Shown here piece by piece: positions 7,763 to 16,751 of a stretch of DNA of 64,000 nt (position 1 is the stretch's first letter; every line of letters begins with the position of its first letter). The DNA is taken from contig JAPOWK010000058.1 of the NCBI GenBank assembly GCA_026707665.1, positions 1-64,000 of the forward strand. Reading direction: 5' to 3'. Position numbers and translations under genes: made by a program. The notes under the pieces are model-generated. The model ran no database searches, was not told the DNA's origin, and saw only the letters and a program-made list of their open reading frames with translations. This stretch comes from Chloroflexota bacterium. Lineage in GTDB: Bacteria; Chloroflexota; Anaerolineae; Aggregatilineales; Phototrophicaceae.

Positions 7763-8941
7763 TCAACCCCCGTGCTGCCGCAGCAGACGCAGCGCGCTCT
7801 CCGCCATGACGCCGACACCGATTGGCAAGCAGCCCTCATGAATATCGAAGATGGGGCTGTGATGCGGCCGGTTCAATTCATCGAGCTGGGCGCCCAAGCG
7901 CATCATCGCGCCCGGCGCCTTCTGCGTCATGAAGGCGAAGTCCTCGCCCGCCATGATCGGCTCGCCCTCGCCGCAGTGCTCTTCGCCCAGAAGTTCCGTT
8001 CCCACTGCCCGTATCAAGGCGGCCACGCCCGGGTCGTTGTACAAGGCCGGATAACCGGTCGAGATACTCAGTTCGTAATCGCCGCCGAAATGGCGCACCA
8101 GCGCAAATGCCTCTTCCACTAGACGGTGGATCTCCTCGCGCGCCTCTTGTTCAAAGGTGCGGATCGTCCCCGTCATGACGACCTCGTTGGGGATGACATT
8201 GTCAGCGATGCCGGCATGGATGGTGCCGATCGTTACTACCGATCGTTCCGTGGGGTCGCGCCGGCGCGAGCGAATCGCCTGCAGCGCGTTGACCACCTGC
8301 GCTTGCAGCCAGATGGGATCCAAGCCATGGTTCGGCGACGCGCCATGCGTGCCCTCGCCGATGATCTTCGCTTCAAAGACATCGGGCGCGGCCATCGAGA
8401 ATCCATCGCCGACGCGCACTTCGCCAACCGGTCTTCCGCTGGCGACATGGCAGGCGAGCACGGCGTCGAGACCGTCGAGCGCCTTCTCCTCGACCATGAG
8501 GCTGCCGCCGCTATGCCCATCTTCCTTCCGCCATTTCTCTTCGCTCGGCTGAAACAGAAGCCGGATCTCGCCAGCGGGGCGGTCGGGCAGGTCATTGAGC
8601 AGCTTGGCCACGCCCAAGAGCATTGAGGTATGCGCGTCGTGACCGCAGGCGTGCATCAGCCCGGGCGTCCGCGACTTATAGGGCACGTCGTTGGCTTCCT
8701 CAATCGGCAGCGCATCCATGTCAGCGCGGATGCCGACCGCCGGCCGCCCTTCCCCGATGCGCCCCACGACGCCGGTCTCGGCCACGCCGACCTCGATTTC
8801 GATGCCCATCTCGCGCAGCGAATCCGCCACCAGCCGCGACGTCCGCTGTTCTTCAAAGCCAAGCTCCGGGTGCATATGGATTTCGCGGCGCCAGGCGACC
8901 AATTGATCATTCAGTTCGTTGGCTTTATCCATGATCGTCAT
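7763..8941 (-). CDS. M20 family amidohydrolase (N-acyl amino acid/hippurate hydrolase type)
   Basis: The 392-residue protein has the M20D layout: a metallopeptidase domain split by a dimerisation insert. Metal-binding features are visible as GIRADMDALPI, HACGHDAHTSMLLG (the Cys and His ligands), FQPSEE and, near the C-terminus, MAGEDFAFM with a His in RPHHSP. The presence of Cys in HACGHD is typical of the amidohydrolase branch that cleaves N-acyl amino acids, hippurate or auxin conjugates, rather than of the di-zinc peptidases. Substrate is not predictable. The start at 8941 has AAAGGA seven bases upstream. It is probably a cytoplasmic scavenging enzyme. Confidence 0.92.
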   Translation of the reverse strand: MTIMDKANELNDQLVAWRREIHMHPELGFEEQRTSRLVADSLREMGIEIEVGVAETGVVGRIGEGRPAVGIRADMDALPIEEANDVPYKSRTPGLMHACGHDAHTSMLLGVAKLLNDLPDRPAGEIRLLFQPSEEKWRKEDGHSGGSLMVEEKALDGLDAVLACHVASGRPVGEVRVGDGFSMAAPDVFEAKIIGEGTHGASPNHGLDPIWLQAQVVNALQAIRSRRRDPTERSVVTIGTIHAGIADNVIPNEVVMTGTIRTFEQEAREEIHRLVEEAFALVRHFGGDYELSISTGYPALYNDPGVAALIRAVGTELLGEEHCGEGEPIMAGEDFAFMTQKAPGAMMRLGAQLDELNRPHHSPIFDIHEGCLPIGVGVMAESALRLLRQHGG

Positions 8942-9007
8942 AACTCTATCCTTTGATTTAGCGCCGAATTCACGCGATCATACCGCAGATTCGGGCACGC
9001 GAAAATA

Positions 9008-9955
9008 TCAGCCCGGGTCGCGCGTCATCGCCGGATTCGGCCTTTCGTTAACGGCGAACTTGAAAACATCAGGGCGGTTGTAGTGCCCCACGACATCGAA
9101 ATCAAGATGACCCTGTTGAATCTTACCAAGTTCGAGATCGGCATAGAGAATGCCTTCCTTTCCGTAAAGCGGCTCGCAGACATACTCGCCGAAGGGATCC
9201 ACGATGGCGCTTCCACCGCGGCAAAGTTCTTCCGGCAAATTCGCCAGCTCGTCATAAAGCGCAAGATCCTTCGGATACATGGAGCGGGTGAAATACTGGT
9301 TGCAGCCCAGGACAAAACAGCGCCCTTCGCAAGCGATATGCCGAAGCGTGGCGCCCCAGGACTCTCGATGGTCGGCGGTCGGCGCCAGGTAAATGCTCAC
9401 GCCCTTGGCATACATCGCCATCCGCGCCAGCGGCATATAATTTTCCCAGCAGATCAAGCCGCCAATCACGCCAAACGGCGTATCCAAGGTCGCTAACGTA
9501 CTGCCGTCGCCGCAGCCCCAAATCAACCTTTCGCTTCCGGTCGGCATCAGTTTTCGGTGTAAGCCCAGCAGATCGCCGGACGGACCGATGTACAGCAGCG
9601 AGTTGTATAGCGTGCCGCCATTGCCTTCGGCGCTCCGTTCGGAGACGCCCAGCGCGACGTAAGCGCCCGCTTCTTGAGCTGCTTCACGGAGCGGCCGTGT
9701 TTCGGCCTCGTCCATGCTCATCGATGCCTTCCAGTAACGTGCGAAGTCTCGTCGGCCCGCCATCGTGCGGTTGCCAACGTAGGCGCCATAGGTGAAGCCG
9801 CGCGGATATCCCGGAATCATCACCTCAGGCAGCAAAATAAGCTCAGCCCCTTTTGAGCCAGCCTCCCTGATCGTCCTGACTGCTTTCGCGATACAAGCGC
9901 TCTTGTCGGCGAAGACGGATGCCAACTGCGCCACCGCAACACGTACCGTTTCCAT
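9008..9955 (-). CDS. Nitrilase-family carbon-nitrogen hydrolase
   Basis: The 315-residue protein has the nitrilase catalytic triad in order: Glu in LLPEVMIPGYPRG, Lys in LHRKLMPTGSER, and Cys in GLICWENYMPLAR. The motif context, with HRKLMPT and CWEN, fits branch 1 true nitrilases, cyanide hydratases and related enzymes that convert organic nitriles to acid and ammonia. The ATG of METVRVAVAQ is chosen because homology begins there; upstream in-frame codons look non-coding. It follows the M20 gene on the same strand only after a 66-base spacer on the other side, so co-transcription (nitrilase first, M20 next) is possible. Confidence 0.9.
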   Translation of the reverse strand: METVRVAVAQLASVFADKSACIAKAVRTIREAGSKGAELILLPEVMIPGYPRGFTYGAYVGNRTMAGRRDFARYWKASMSMDEAETRPLREAAQEAGAYVALGVSERSAEGNGGTLYNSLLYIGPSGDLLGLHRKLMPTGSERLIWGCGDGSTLATLDTPFGVIGGLICWENYMPLARMAMYAKGVSIYLAPTADHRESWGATLRHIACEGRCFVLGCNQYFTRSMYPKDLALYDELANLPEELCRGGSAIVDPFGEYVCEPLYGKEGILYADLELGKIQQGHLDFDVVGHYNRPDVFKFAVNERPNPAMTRDPG

Positions 9956-10075
9956 AGCAAAGTCTCGAGGCTGCCCGACCTCCCTGTGGCGATTGTAACG
10001 TACCCAACACGAATTGCCACAGGACGGCGGCGCAGGCATGCGGCGAGGCCGCTCCATTGGGCAGCGTCGCGCGCC

Positions 10076-10759
10076 TCAGCCGCCGGCCACTGCTTCCAGC
10101 GGGCAGCCACGATTCGACGACGGTCCCCGCTCGCGCGGGCAATCATCCTCGGAGGTATCCAAGCCATCGTCATCCAGGTCGCGGCAGCCGCGCGGCGTGT
10201 TCGGCGCGAACTCGCTGGGGCAGCGATCATCGGCGTCGCGAATCCCGTCGCGGTCCAAGTCATCGGGCCAGGGGCAGCCCTCGTTTTCGGCAGCGCCCGG
10301 TTCCTGCGGGCAGCGGTCTCGCTCATCGGGCAAGCCATCGAAATCGGCATCCTCGATGTCCGCAGTCGCGGTGGGTTCCGGCGTTGCCGATTCCACGATC
10401 GGAATGGGCGACGGACTGACAACCGTCTGCGCCACGATGGTCTGCGCCGGCAGCGGCGTCGGCGGCACATACTGGGCGGGCGTAGCCGGCAGCGCGCGCA
10501 GCGGCGTATTGGTGGCGAGCGGGCGGGCCAGTGGCGTGAAGGTGGGCGCGCGCGATTGACCGGCGCCCAGCGGCGTGAAACTCGGCGCTTGCGTGGCCGT
10601 CTGCGTCATCTTAACCGCCGCGATCTCAACCGGGGCGCTGCCGATGATGAAGATCGCGATGCCATAAAAGGGAAAAGTGCCGACGATGATCAACAGCATC
10701 AGCAGACGCAAGCATTGGTTGCGCTCGCTCTGACTTTGCACGACGTCGATGGTTCTCAT
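10076..10759 (-). CDS. Membrane-anchored protein with thrombospondin type 3-like calcium repeats
   Basis: The 227-residue protein has one membrane helix (about 17-41), a Pro/Thr-rich low-complexity linker (about 55-130), and a C-terminal block of acidic repeats. These read DFDGLPDERDRCP, DLDRDGIRDADDRCP and DLDDDGLDTSEDDCP. The D-x-D-x-D-G spacing with a following Cys-Pro is the thrombospondin type 3 repeat, which binds calcium and is known in bacterial surface proteins. The protein is therefore likely exposed at the cell surface and stabilised by calcium. No partner gene is evident; it lies downstream of elp3 on the same strand. Confidence 0.82.
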   Translation of the reverse strand: MRTIDVVQSQSERNQCLRLLMLLIIVGTFPFYGIAIFIIGSAPVEIAAVKMTQTATQAPSFTPLGAGQSRAPTFTPLARPLATNTPLRALPATPAQYVPPTPLPAQTIVAQTVVSPSPIPIVESATPEPTATADIEDADFDGLPDERDRCPQEPGAAENEGCPWPDDLDRDGIRDADDRCPSEFAPNTPRGCRDLDDDGLDTSEDDCPRERGPSSNRGCPLEAVAGG

Positions 10760-10816
10760 TAGATGAAGGCTCGCGGGCGAGACTCGGCGAAATCGGCGTC
10801 CATGCCGGCTTCAAAG

Positions 10817-12691
10817 TTATTCTAACGGAGTTGCCGCATCCTGCGTCGCGCTCGAATCCAGATCGCGGAACTGATACAGTTCGCCGTCCACGAAGCCGCG
10901 CTTGCGGTAGTATTCGCGCGTGCCGATTGAAGAAATGACAGCCAAGCGCTGATATCCGCGCGCGATCGCAATATCCGCCGCCGTCTCAATCAAGCGCGTG
11001 CCCAGCCCCACATGCTGCGCCCGCCCGGCTTGCTCCGCTCCAATGCCGAGCGCCAGCCCATACACATGCACCTCGCGGATCATGGCGGCGCCGCGCAATT
11101 CTTCCGTCAGCGGCGTCTCACTGGAACGGGGCAGCGACAGCCGCAAGAAGCCGGCGATATCGCGATCGCCGCTGATGTATTGCAAAAAGATTTCTTCGCC
11201 AATGCTCGATTCATAAGTCGAACGATCTAAATGCAGCTCGCCTTCATGCACGCGCTTCCGGCCGATTTCGCGCGCGCGGATATCGACGCTGCGCTGGCCC
11301 CGCCGCTCCAGCTCGCGCTCAACCAGTTGCCGAAAGTTCGTCACTTTGTTGCCGGCGACGATGTCGGTGCCCGGTATATCACGGACGACACGGGTCAGGC
11401 GGCAATACTCCGGCGTAAGCTTGAAGCATTCCACCAGCAATTCAAGCAGTTCGTTATGGGTGTAGGGCTTCCATTCGCCCGCTTGGTACTGCTGCATTAG
11501 CTCAGCGCTTTCGATCAGCGAGCAGGGGTAGATCTTTAGCTCGTCGGGCTTAAAGGCCGGATCGCCGAAGAGCCGCTCATAATCTTCGAGATCAGCTTGC
11601 GGCGTCGACCCGTAGAGATTGGGCATCCAGTGGGCGTGAATCTTGAAGCCTGCTTTGCGCAGCAGCGTTACCGCGCGCCGCGTCGCCGCCACATCGTGCC
11701 CGCGCTTGTTCATTTCCAGCACGCGATCGTTCAAACTCTGAAAGCCGATCTGCACCTTGGTGCAGCCCAGCCGCCGAACACGAAGCGCTTCTGCTTCGCT
11801 GATATGGTCGGGGCGTGTCTCGATCACGAGACCGACGGCGCGACAAGCCGCCCGCTCATTCTCGCGCTGCGCCGCCTCGAGCTCGGCCCAGGTTGCGTAT
11901 TCGTCAACATCGTTTCGCAGTCGTAGTCCGCTAGCGATCTCCTCGGCCATCCCGCGCGAGCGAAGCATTTCCGCGGCGTAGATCTCCTGCACAGTCTGAT
12001 TGTAGGATGCGGTCATTTGCGCGCCCGCAATCGTCACATTGCTGACTGGCTCGCCCGCAAACTGAGATCTTTCGCGCAGCGCGGCGAGTACCGCTTCCCG
12101 CCGATCAATGCCCGCGCCAAAATCGTGCAAGGCGTCCAATATGCGCTTGACGAACCAGATCTGGTAGGTCTCCGGATAAAAGGACCAGGTGCCGCCCAGA
12201 ATAATGATCTCGATCTTGTCGGTCGAATGCCCCAGATTGTGATAGGTCTGCAAGCGCATAAAAGTTTGCAGATAAGGGTCGAAAGCGTTTTTCTCGGCTC
12301 GCTGCGCGCCCGGCTCATCCGCCAGATAGCTCTTCGGCATGCGAATGTCATTGGGGCAGAAAATGCAAGTACCCGGGCAGGGATAAGGTTTGGTCAAGAC
12401 GGTGAGCGGCGTCACGCCGGACAAGGTGCGAACCGGCTTTCGCCGCAATTTGTACAGCAGCGCCTCATCAAAAGCAGGTAAGCCATCCAGGCCGGCAAAG
12501 GCGCGCCAAGCCTCCACCAGATTCGCCAGGCTGTAGAATCCTTCGCCGGCGGGCTTCGGGTGACGCCGCATCAACTGCTGATGCTCACGCGAGCTCAGGC
12601 GGCGCGGCGCTTTAAGAATGACCTTGAGCAGCGGGATCAACCGCTCGCGGTGCGCCTCGACTTCGAATTCGTACCTGCTGTGCTTCGGCAT
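10817..12691 (-). CDS. elp3: Elp3-like tRNA uridine-34 carboxymethylating radical SAM acetyltransferase
   Basis: The 624-residue protein joins a radical SAM domain and a C-terminal GNAT domain, the Elp3 architecture. The cluster motif is CPGTCIFC (CX3CX2C) after VTPLTVLTKPYP, followed by DPYLQTFMRL and a TIM-barrel core. The C-terminal acetyltransferase has VHVYGLALGIG and the acetyl-CoA loop QHVGLGTRLIE, with EYYRKRGF near the end. Elp3 uses acetyl-CoA and SAM to install cm5U at wobble uridine 34 of tRNA. Stand-alone bacterial Elp3 is established in Dehalococcoides, a Chloroflexota genus, which fits the inferred host. The start at 12691 (MPKHSRYEFE) is favoured over an upstream in-frame start because similarity begins there. 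Confidence 0.93.
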   Translation of the reverse strand: MPKHSRYEFEVEAHRERLIPLLKVILKAPRRLSSREHQQLMRRHPKPAGEGFYSLANLVEAWRAFAGLDGLPAFDEALLYKLRRKPVRTLSGVTPLTVLTKPYPCPGTCIFCPNDIRMPKSYLADEPGAQRAEKNAFDPYLQTFMRLQTYHNLGHSTDKIEIIILGGTWSFYPETYQIWFVKRILDALHDFGAGIDRREAVLAALRERSQFAGEPVSNVTIAGAQMTASYNQTVQEIYAAEMLRSRGMAEEIASGLRLRNDVDEYATWAELEAAQRENERAACRAVGLVIETRPDHISEAEALRVRRLGCTKVQIGFQSLNDRVLEMNKRGHDVAATRRAVTLLRKAGFKIHAHWMPNLYGSTPQADLEDYERLFGDPAFKPDELKIYPCSLIESAELMQQYQAGEWKPYTHNELLELLVECFKLTPEYCRLTRVVRDIPGTDIVAGNKVTNFRQLVERELERRGQRSVDIRAREIGRKRVHEGELHLDRSTYESSIGEEIFLQYISGDRDIAGFLRLSLPRSSETPLTEELRGAAMIREVHVYGLALGIGAEQAGRAQHVGLGTRLIETAADIAIARGYQRLAVISSIGTREYYRKRGFVDGELYQFRDLDSSATQDAATPLE

Positions 12692-12836
12692 GTTCGGACT
12701 TGCCCAATAGCTCCCGCTCCATTTTAGCGGCGAAGGGAGCAAATATAAACGTGAATCTGCAAGCGCGCTCGCGGTTACGCTCTCACGCTTTTCCGCTACA
12801 CTAGCTGTGTCGCCCGTTTATGTCGCGAGCAGCCAA

Positions 12837-12882
12837 CCCCACCCCCCGGCCCCCTCCCCGACGAGTCAGGGAGGGGGAGCTT
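12837..12882. repeat. Family B foldback repeat, copy 3 (inverted orientation)
   Basis: CCCCACCCCCCGGCCCC on one side and CAGGGAGGGGGAGC on the other fold together around CGACGAGT. It lies between elp3 and the DDAH gene, which are divergently transcribed. Confidence 0.8.
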
Positions 12883-12958
12883 AACAAGGCGGGATGCAAT
12901 GTATTTTGCGTGTGAGGCGGTGTTGCCGCGCGTGTTTCTACATTCATTTGGGTCATCT

Positions 12959-13738
12959 ATGCACTTGCTGCCAACTTTCACGCGCGCCTTGATGCGGCGG
13001 CCGGCGGCCAACTTCGCCGAAGGCTTAACATCGTCAGCCCACTTGGGCGCGCCGGACTACGACCTGGCGTTGCAGCAGCACGATGCCTATGCGCAAGCGC
13101 TGCGAGACTGCGGGCTCGAAGTGACGATTTTGCCGCCGGATGAGCGCTTTCCCGATGGACATTTTGTCGAAGATCCCTTTGTGATCTTCCGTGACCTAGC
13201 TTTCCAATGCCGCTCAGGCGCGCCATCGCGGGAGAACGAAGGCGAATCGCTCAAGCCCCATCTGGCGCATCTGCGGACAGTCGAGCCGCCGCCCGCTGCC
13301 CGGATCGACGGCGGCGATGTGCTCTTCTGCGCCGACCGCGTCCTCGTCGGCATCTCCGGGCGCAGCAACTTCGCCGGCTTCAAGGCGCTGCGGGCGGCAC
13401 TGCGTTCGGTCAAGAGCGACATCCGCGTCGACCCCGTCCCCTTCAGCGGCGTCCTGCATCTGAAAAGCGGCTTGACCGAACCAGCGCCCGGGTTCTTGAT
13501 TCGCGATCCGGCCTTGCAAACAGAATACGACTTGGGCTGGGCGCAAGTCATCGACCTGCCGCCGGAGGAGGGATACGCCGCCGATGTCATGCCGGTGAAC
13601 GACACGCTCTTCATCGCCGCCAACTGCCCAAAAGCCTGCGAAGCGGCATCTCGGCATTGCGAGCGCGTAATCGGCCTCGATCTGAGCGAGTTCGTGAAAA
13701 TGGACGGCGGCTTGACATGCCTGTCTCTACGCTACTAA
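12959..13738 (+). CDS. Dimethylarginine dimethylaminohydrolase (DDAH)-like amidinohydrolase
   Basis: The 259-residue protein belongs to the guanidino-group-modifying (pentein) superfamily. Catalytic landmarks are visible: Glu in DGHFVEDPFVIF, the central His in SGVLHLKSG, and the nucleophile Cys in DGGLTCLSLRY close to the C-terminus. DDAH hydrolyses methylated arginines to citrulline and methylamines; related enzymes act on arginine. The ATG at 12959 (MHLLPTFTRAL) fits the family length; a longer in-frame start at 12899 is unlikely. Its last 22 bases overlap the next gene, indicating co-translation. Confidence 0.88.
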   Translation: MHLLPTFTRALMRRPAANFAEGLTSSAHLGAPDYDLALQQHDAYAQALRDCGLEVTILPPDERFPDGHFVEDPFVIFRDLAFQCRSGAPSRENEGESLKPHLAHLRTVEPPPAARIDGGDVLFCADRVLVGISGRSNFAGFKALRAALRSVKSDIRVDPVPFSGVLHLKSGLTEPAPGFLIRDPALQTEYDLGWAQVIDLPPEEGYAADVMPVNDTLFIAANCPKACEAASRHCERVIGLDLSEFVKMDGGLTCLSLRY

Positions 13739-15033
13739 GCCGGCGGTGGGCGCTTTGCGCGCTTGCGCTTTTCTTCGCAGTTGCCAGCGGAACTTTCGTC
13801 GCGCGCGCGCAGGGGGCGGAGTTGGCGCCCTGCGCCGAACGGCCGACCGCGATCGGCAGCGAGCTGTATGCCGATGATATGCGCTGGTGCGTCGAGAGCG
13901 TGGTGCATGATCGGGGGATCGAGCCGCTCTCGTTCACCGCTCTGGAAGTGGCGCCAGATGGAACGCTTTTCGCCACGCGGCCACTGAGCGGCGCAGTCAT
14001 GGCAATACGAGATACTGACGGCGACCATCTCCCCGACGCCATAGAGACCTTCGCTGACGGGCTGACGATGCCCAACGGCCTTGCGTACCACGACGGTTAT
14101 CTCTACGTTTCAGGCGGCGCCAACATCTATCGGATTTCGTCGACGGGCGCGGTCAATACGATCGTCGACGACCTGCCAAGCGGCACGGGTTTCTGGACTG
14201 GCGGCCTCGCCATCGGCAACGGCGAGCGGCTCTATGTGGCGCTTGGCGCGCCCTGCAGCAGCTGCGAATTTGAGGAACGTGGTCGCGGCGCCATCCACAG
14301 CATGAACCTGGATGGCAGCGATCGTCAAATCGTCGCGACCGGATTCCGGCGTCCCGCCGATGTCGCCTTCTATCGCGACCAGCTCTGGACGGTCGACAGC
14401 GCGCCATATGAGCCCGGCCGACACGCGCGCGATGAGTTGAACCGGGTTGCGCCGGGTGGCTGGTATGGCTTCCCCTATTGCATTGGCGCCGGCGAGAGCC
14501 ATATCGCCGAAGCCGATGTGGATTGCGCCGACAGCGCTTCGCCGGTCATGCTCTTCGGCAGCGGCGCCGTGCCGATCAGCCTGGCGGCCTTCCCGCACGA
14601 TGCGCTGGCCGGCACAAAAGACACGCTGATCGTCGTGCTCAGTGGCGAGCCGCGCCAGATCGATTTCGTCGGCTACAAGGTCATCATGATCACTTTTGAC
14701 GAAAGAAACCAGCCGCTCGGGGCGACCATATTAATCCCTTATCGCTATAACTCTTTGCGGCAGGCATACCTGCCCTATCGCGGCGAGGGGCTCTACTGGG
14801 AGCGGTTCATTCTTGTCAGCGAATCGGGCTTCGGCATTTACCCGCAGCAGCCGCTTGCGGTCGCCGTTCATCCGCGCGGCTGGATCTACATCAGCTTGAC
14901 CGGCGGGCGAATCATCGCCTTGCGCCCGCGGCAATTCGTCTCAGCGCCTGCCGACCGCTACCCGGTCTGGACGCCGATGAACCCCAACTTCGACCCGTCC
15001 GCGGCGCCGGACAATTCTGAGGTTCCGAAATAA
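13717..15033 (+). CDS. Secreted beta-propeller protein, glucose/sorbosone dehydrogenase-like
   Basis: The 438-residue protein begins with a clear signal peptide (RRWALCALALFFAVASGTFVARAQG). Propeller blades follow, including ALEVAPDGTLFATRPLSGAV, LTMPNGLAYHDGYLYVSGG, RRPADVAFYRDQLWTVD and NRVAPGGWYGFPYCIG. The layout resembles PQQ-dependent soluble aldose/sorbosone dehydrogenase-like proteins, many of which lack proven activity. One segment, DTDGDHLPDAIETF, looks like a single calcium-binding repeat. The ATG at 13717 is chosen because the signal peptide starts there; the open frame upstream is only the shadow of the DDAH gene. It is coupled to DDAH by a 22-base overlap and probably acts outside the cytoplasmic membrane. 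Confidence 0.82.
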   Translation: MPVSTLLSRRWALCALALFFAVASGTFVARAQGAELAPCAERPTAIGSELYADDMRWCVESVVHDRGIEPLSFTALEVAPDGTLFATRPLSGAVMAIRDTDGDHLPDAIETFADGLTMPNGLAYHDGYLYVSGGANIYRISSTGAVNTIVDDLPSGTGFWTGGLAIGNGERLYVALGAPCSSCEFEERGRGAIHSMNLDGSDRQIVATGFRRPADVAFYRDQLWTVDSAPYEPGRHARDELNRVAPGGWYGFPYCIGAGESHIAEADVDCADSASPVMLFGSGAVPISLAAFPHDALAGTKDTLIVVLSGEPRQIDFVGYKVIMITFDERNQPLGATILIPYRYNSLRQAYLPYRGEGLYWERFILVSESGFGIYPQQPLAVAVHPRGWIYISLTGGRIIALRPRQFVSAPADRYPVWTPMNPNFDPSAAPDNSEVPK

Positions 15034-15043
15034 GCGCGCCGCG

Positions 15044-16051
15044 TCAGCGACCGAAACTGCTGGCGATAAGCTGCATTTCGCGCTTGTCCAGCTCCCAAAA
15101 CGGATAAAGCGCGATGCCGTCCAGTCGCTCCGCCAGACCTGCCTTGAGGCCTGCCAGGAAAAGGCTCAGGGTCTCCGCCTGCGTCTGATGCGAAATCGTC
15201 CAATCTTCAGATACCGACGCGCCGATGATGAGTTCCGCCGCAGTGTCGCCCAGCGCCTCTTGACTGCGCGCCACTTGATAGCGCGTCCAATGCAGATAGT
15301 CGCGCGGGACAACCAGGCCCGAATCGTAAGCCATGAGCACAATCTGATCGACATGCTGCGCGGCGCGGCGGAGATATGGCGCTGACCAATGGTGCGCAAC
15401 CGCCGGATAGGGCATGACGGTCGCGGTTTCATCAAGCCGCAGCGGGTGCGCCGTTGCGGACAGATGAGCGCCCGCCGGCAAGGCTTCGTCAATCGCCGCC
15501 AATAATTCCAGGTACGCGCTATCCTCGTCCGCGATCAACTCGGCGTTAATATGCACGCCATCGAAACCGAGATCCGCCGCAGCAAAGCGCGTGAAATCGG
15601 CAATCGTTCGCCGGATTTCGGGCGAGTGCAGGCGGCTCGCGGGCATGGCGCCGGGGAGAGAAACGGGTATTCCAATCCAGGCAAAAGCGCGCAGCTCAGG
15701 CGCGTATCCCTTCAGCGCGGCGACAAACTCGGCGGCAAAATCAAATGTCTGGTTGAAGCTGCCATCCGCCTTGAGGTAACTGACGAAAACATAAATATCG
15801 TCCACTCCCAGAGCCTTGAGTTCGCCCGCCAGTTCTTCCACTTGAACGGGATCCTGCGCTTCCATCGACCAGGAAACGCTGAGCCAGGTGGCCAGTCGCA
15901 GATCCGTCCGCGCCACGGTCAAGCTCTCCGGGAGCGGCGGCGCGAACAGAAAAACGGCGACCGTCAGCAGAAGCAAGGTCACGCAGACCAGGCTGAGCGC
16001 GGCAAGCCGCCGTCGACTAAACAATTTGACCGATGCAGCCGACTGAATCAT
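15044..16051 (-). CDS. Membrane-anchored TIM-barrel protein, GH18-like
   Basis: The 335-residue protein starts with a signal anchor (about residues 16-39). It then has a barrel-like domain with DDIYVFVSYLKADGSF, FAWIGIPV, LGFDGVHINAELI, LSATAHPL, IVLMAYDSG and DGIALYPFWEL. DGVHINAE sits where chitinase-like GH18 proteins have DGxDxDxE, so two acidic positions of the active site are changed. LMAYD corresponds to the barrel strand that carries the Tyr-Asp of GH18. It may be a sugar-binding relative rather than an active chitinase. It converges on the propeller gene with a 10-base gap. A TTG start at 16078 is an alternative. Confidence 0.6.
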   Translation of the reverse strand: MIQSAASVKLFSRRRLAALSLVCVTLLLLTVAVFLFAPPLPESLTVARTDLRLATWLSVSWSMEAQDPVQVEELAGELKALGVDDIYVFVSYLKADGSFNQTFDFAAEFVAALKGYAPELRAFAWIGIPVSLPGAMPASRLHSPEIRRTIADFTRFAAADLGFDGVHINAELIADEDSAYLELLAAIDEALPAGAHLSATAHPLRLDETATVMPYPAVAHHWSAPYLRRAAQHVDQIVLMAYDSGLVVPRDYLHWTRYQVARSQEALGDTAAELIIGASVSEDWTISHQTQAETLSLFLAGLKAGLAERLDGIALYPFWELDKREMQLIASSFGR

Positions 16052-16089
16052 TCGCCCGCCAGTTCTCCCACCCGGCAAGACCTTTCCGC

Positions 16090-16095
16090 TATAAT
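16090..16095 (+). promoter_or_regulatory. Candidate -10 box upstream of eda
   Basis: TATAAT lies six bases before an ATG that opens a four-codon frame (ATGCCCACTCGCTAG), which ends 11 bases before the eda start. No good -35 hexamer is visible. Confidence 0.45.
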
Positions 16096-16127
16096 TTCCC
16101 TATGCCCACTCGCTAGAAAGCCACAAG

Positions 16128-16751
16128 ATGACCGCACTTGAGATTATCGCGAAGCACAAGATCGTCGCCATCGTTCGCCTAGACGATCTCTCGATTGCGC
16201 GTGCGCTCACAACGGCATTGACCGAGGGCGGCATACGCGCCATCGAATTCACGCTGACTAATAGCGACGCCGTCGACACTATCGCCGAGATCCGCCAGCG
16301 CGTCGATGACACTGTCGCCATTGGCGCCGGCTCGGTGATCAGCGCGGAACAAGTCTGGGCGGTGGCGGATGCCGGGGCGCAGTTTGTGGTGTCGCCGGTT
16401 TGGAAGCGCGATGTCAACGGCGCCTGCACTGAAGCAGGACTTCCCTTCATGCCCGGCGCCTTCACGCCCACGGAAATCTTGCGAGCCTGGGAATGGGGCG
16501 CGAGCGCCGTCAAGGTATTTCCCGCAAATCATCTCGGCACTCGTTATATCAAAGATGTGCTGGCGCCCCTGCCCCATTTGCGGCTGATGCCGACCGGCGG
16601 CGTCAGCCTCGACAATATGCGCGAGCACCTCGATAACGGCGCTTTCGCCTTGGGCGTCGGCTCATCACTGATCAACAATGAAGCGGTTGCCGATCGCGAT
16701 TGGGACCGGCTGCGCGCCAACGCGCGGTGCTACGTCGATCGTCTCTCCTAG
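16128..16751 (+). CDS. eda: KDPG/KHG aldolase
   Basis: The 207-residue protein is a class I aldolase that splits 2-keto-3-deoxy-6-phosphogluconate to pyruvate and glyceraldehyde 3-phosphate, the last step of the Entner-Doudoroff route, or handles related keto-hydroxy acids. Motifs match: AIVR near the N-terminus, the catalytic Glu in IEFTLTN, GAGSV, the Schiff-base Lys in ASAVKVFPAN, and MPTGGVSLDNM for phosphate binding. The length is typical for the family. No dehydratase (edd) lies next to it here. Its stop overlaps the convergent DUF1697 gene by four bases. Confidence 0.93.
   Translation: MTALEIIAKHKIVAIVRLDDLSIARALTTALTEGGIRAIEFTLTNSDAVDTIAEIRQRVDDTVAIGAGSVISAEQVWAVADAGAQFVVSPVWKRDVNGACTEAGLPFMPGAFTPTEILRAWEWGASAVKVFPANHLGTRYIKDVLAPLPHLRLMPTGGVSLDNMREHLDNGAFALGVGSSLINNEAVADRDWDRLRANARCYVDRLS

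Noticed and set aside
13207..13716. Long N-terminal extension of the propeller protein
   Set aside because: This stretch is out-of-frame DDAH sequence; the signal peptide begins at 13717.
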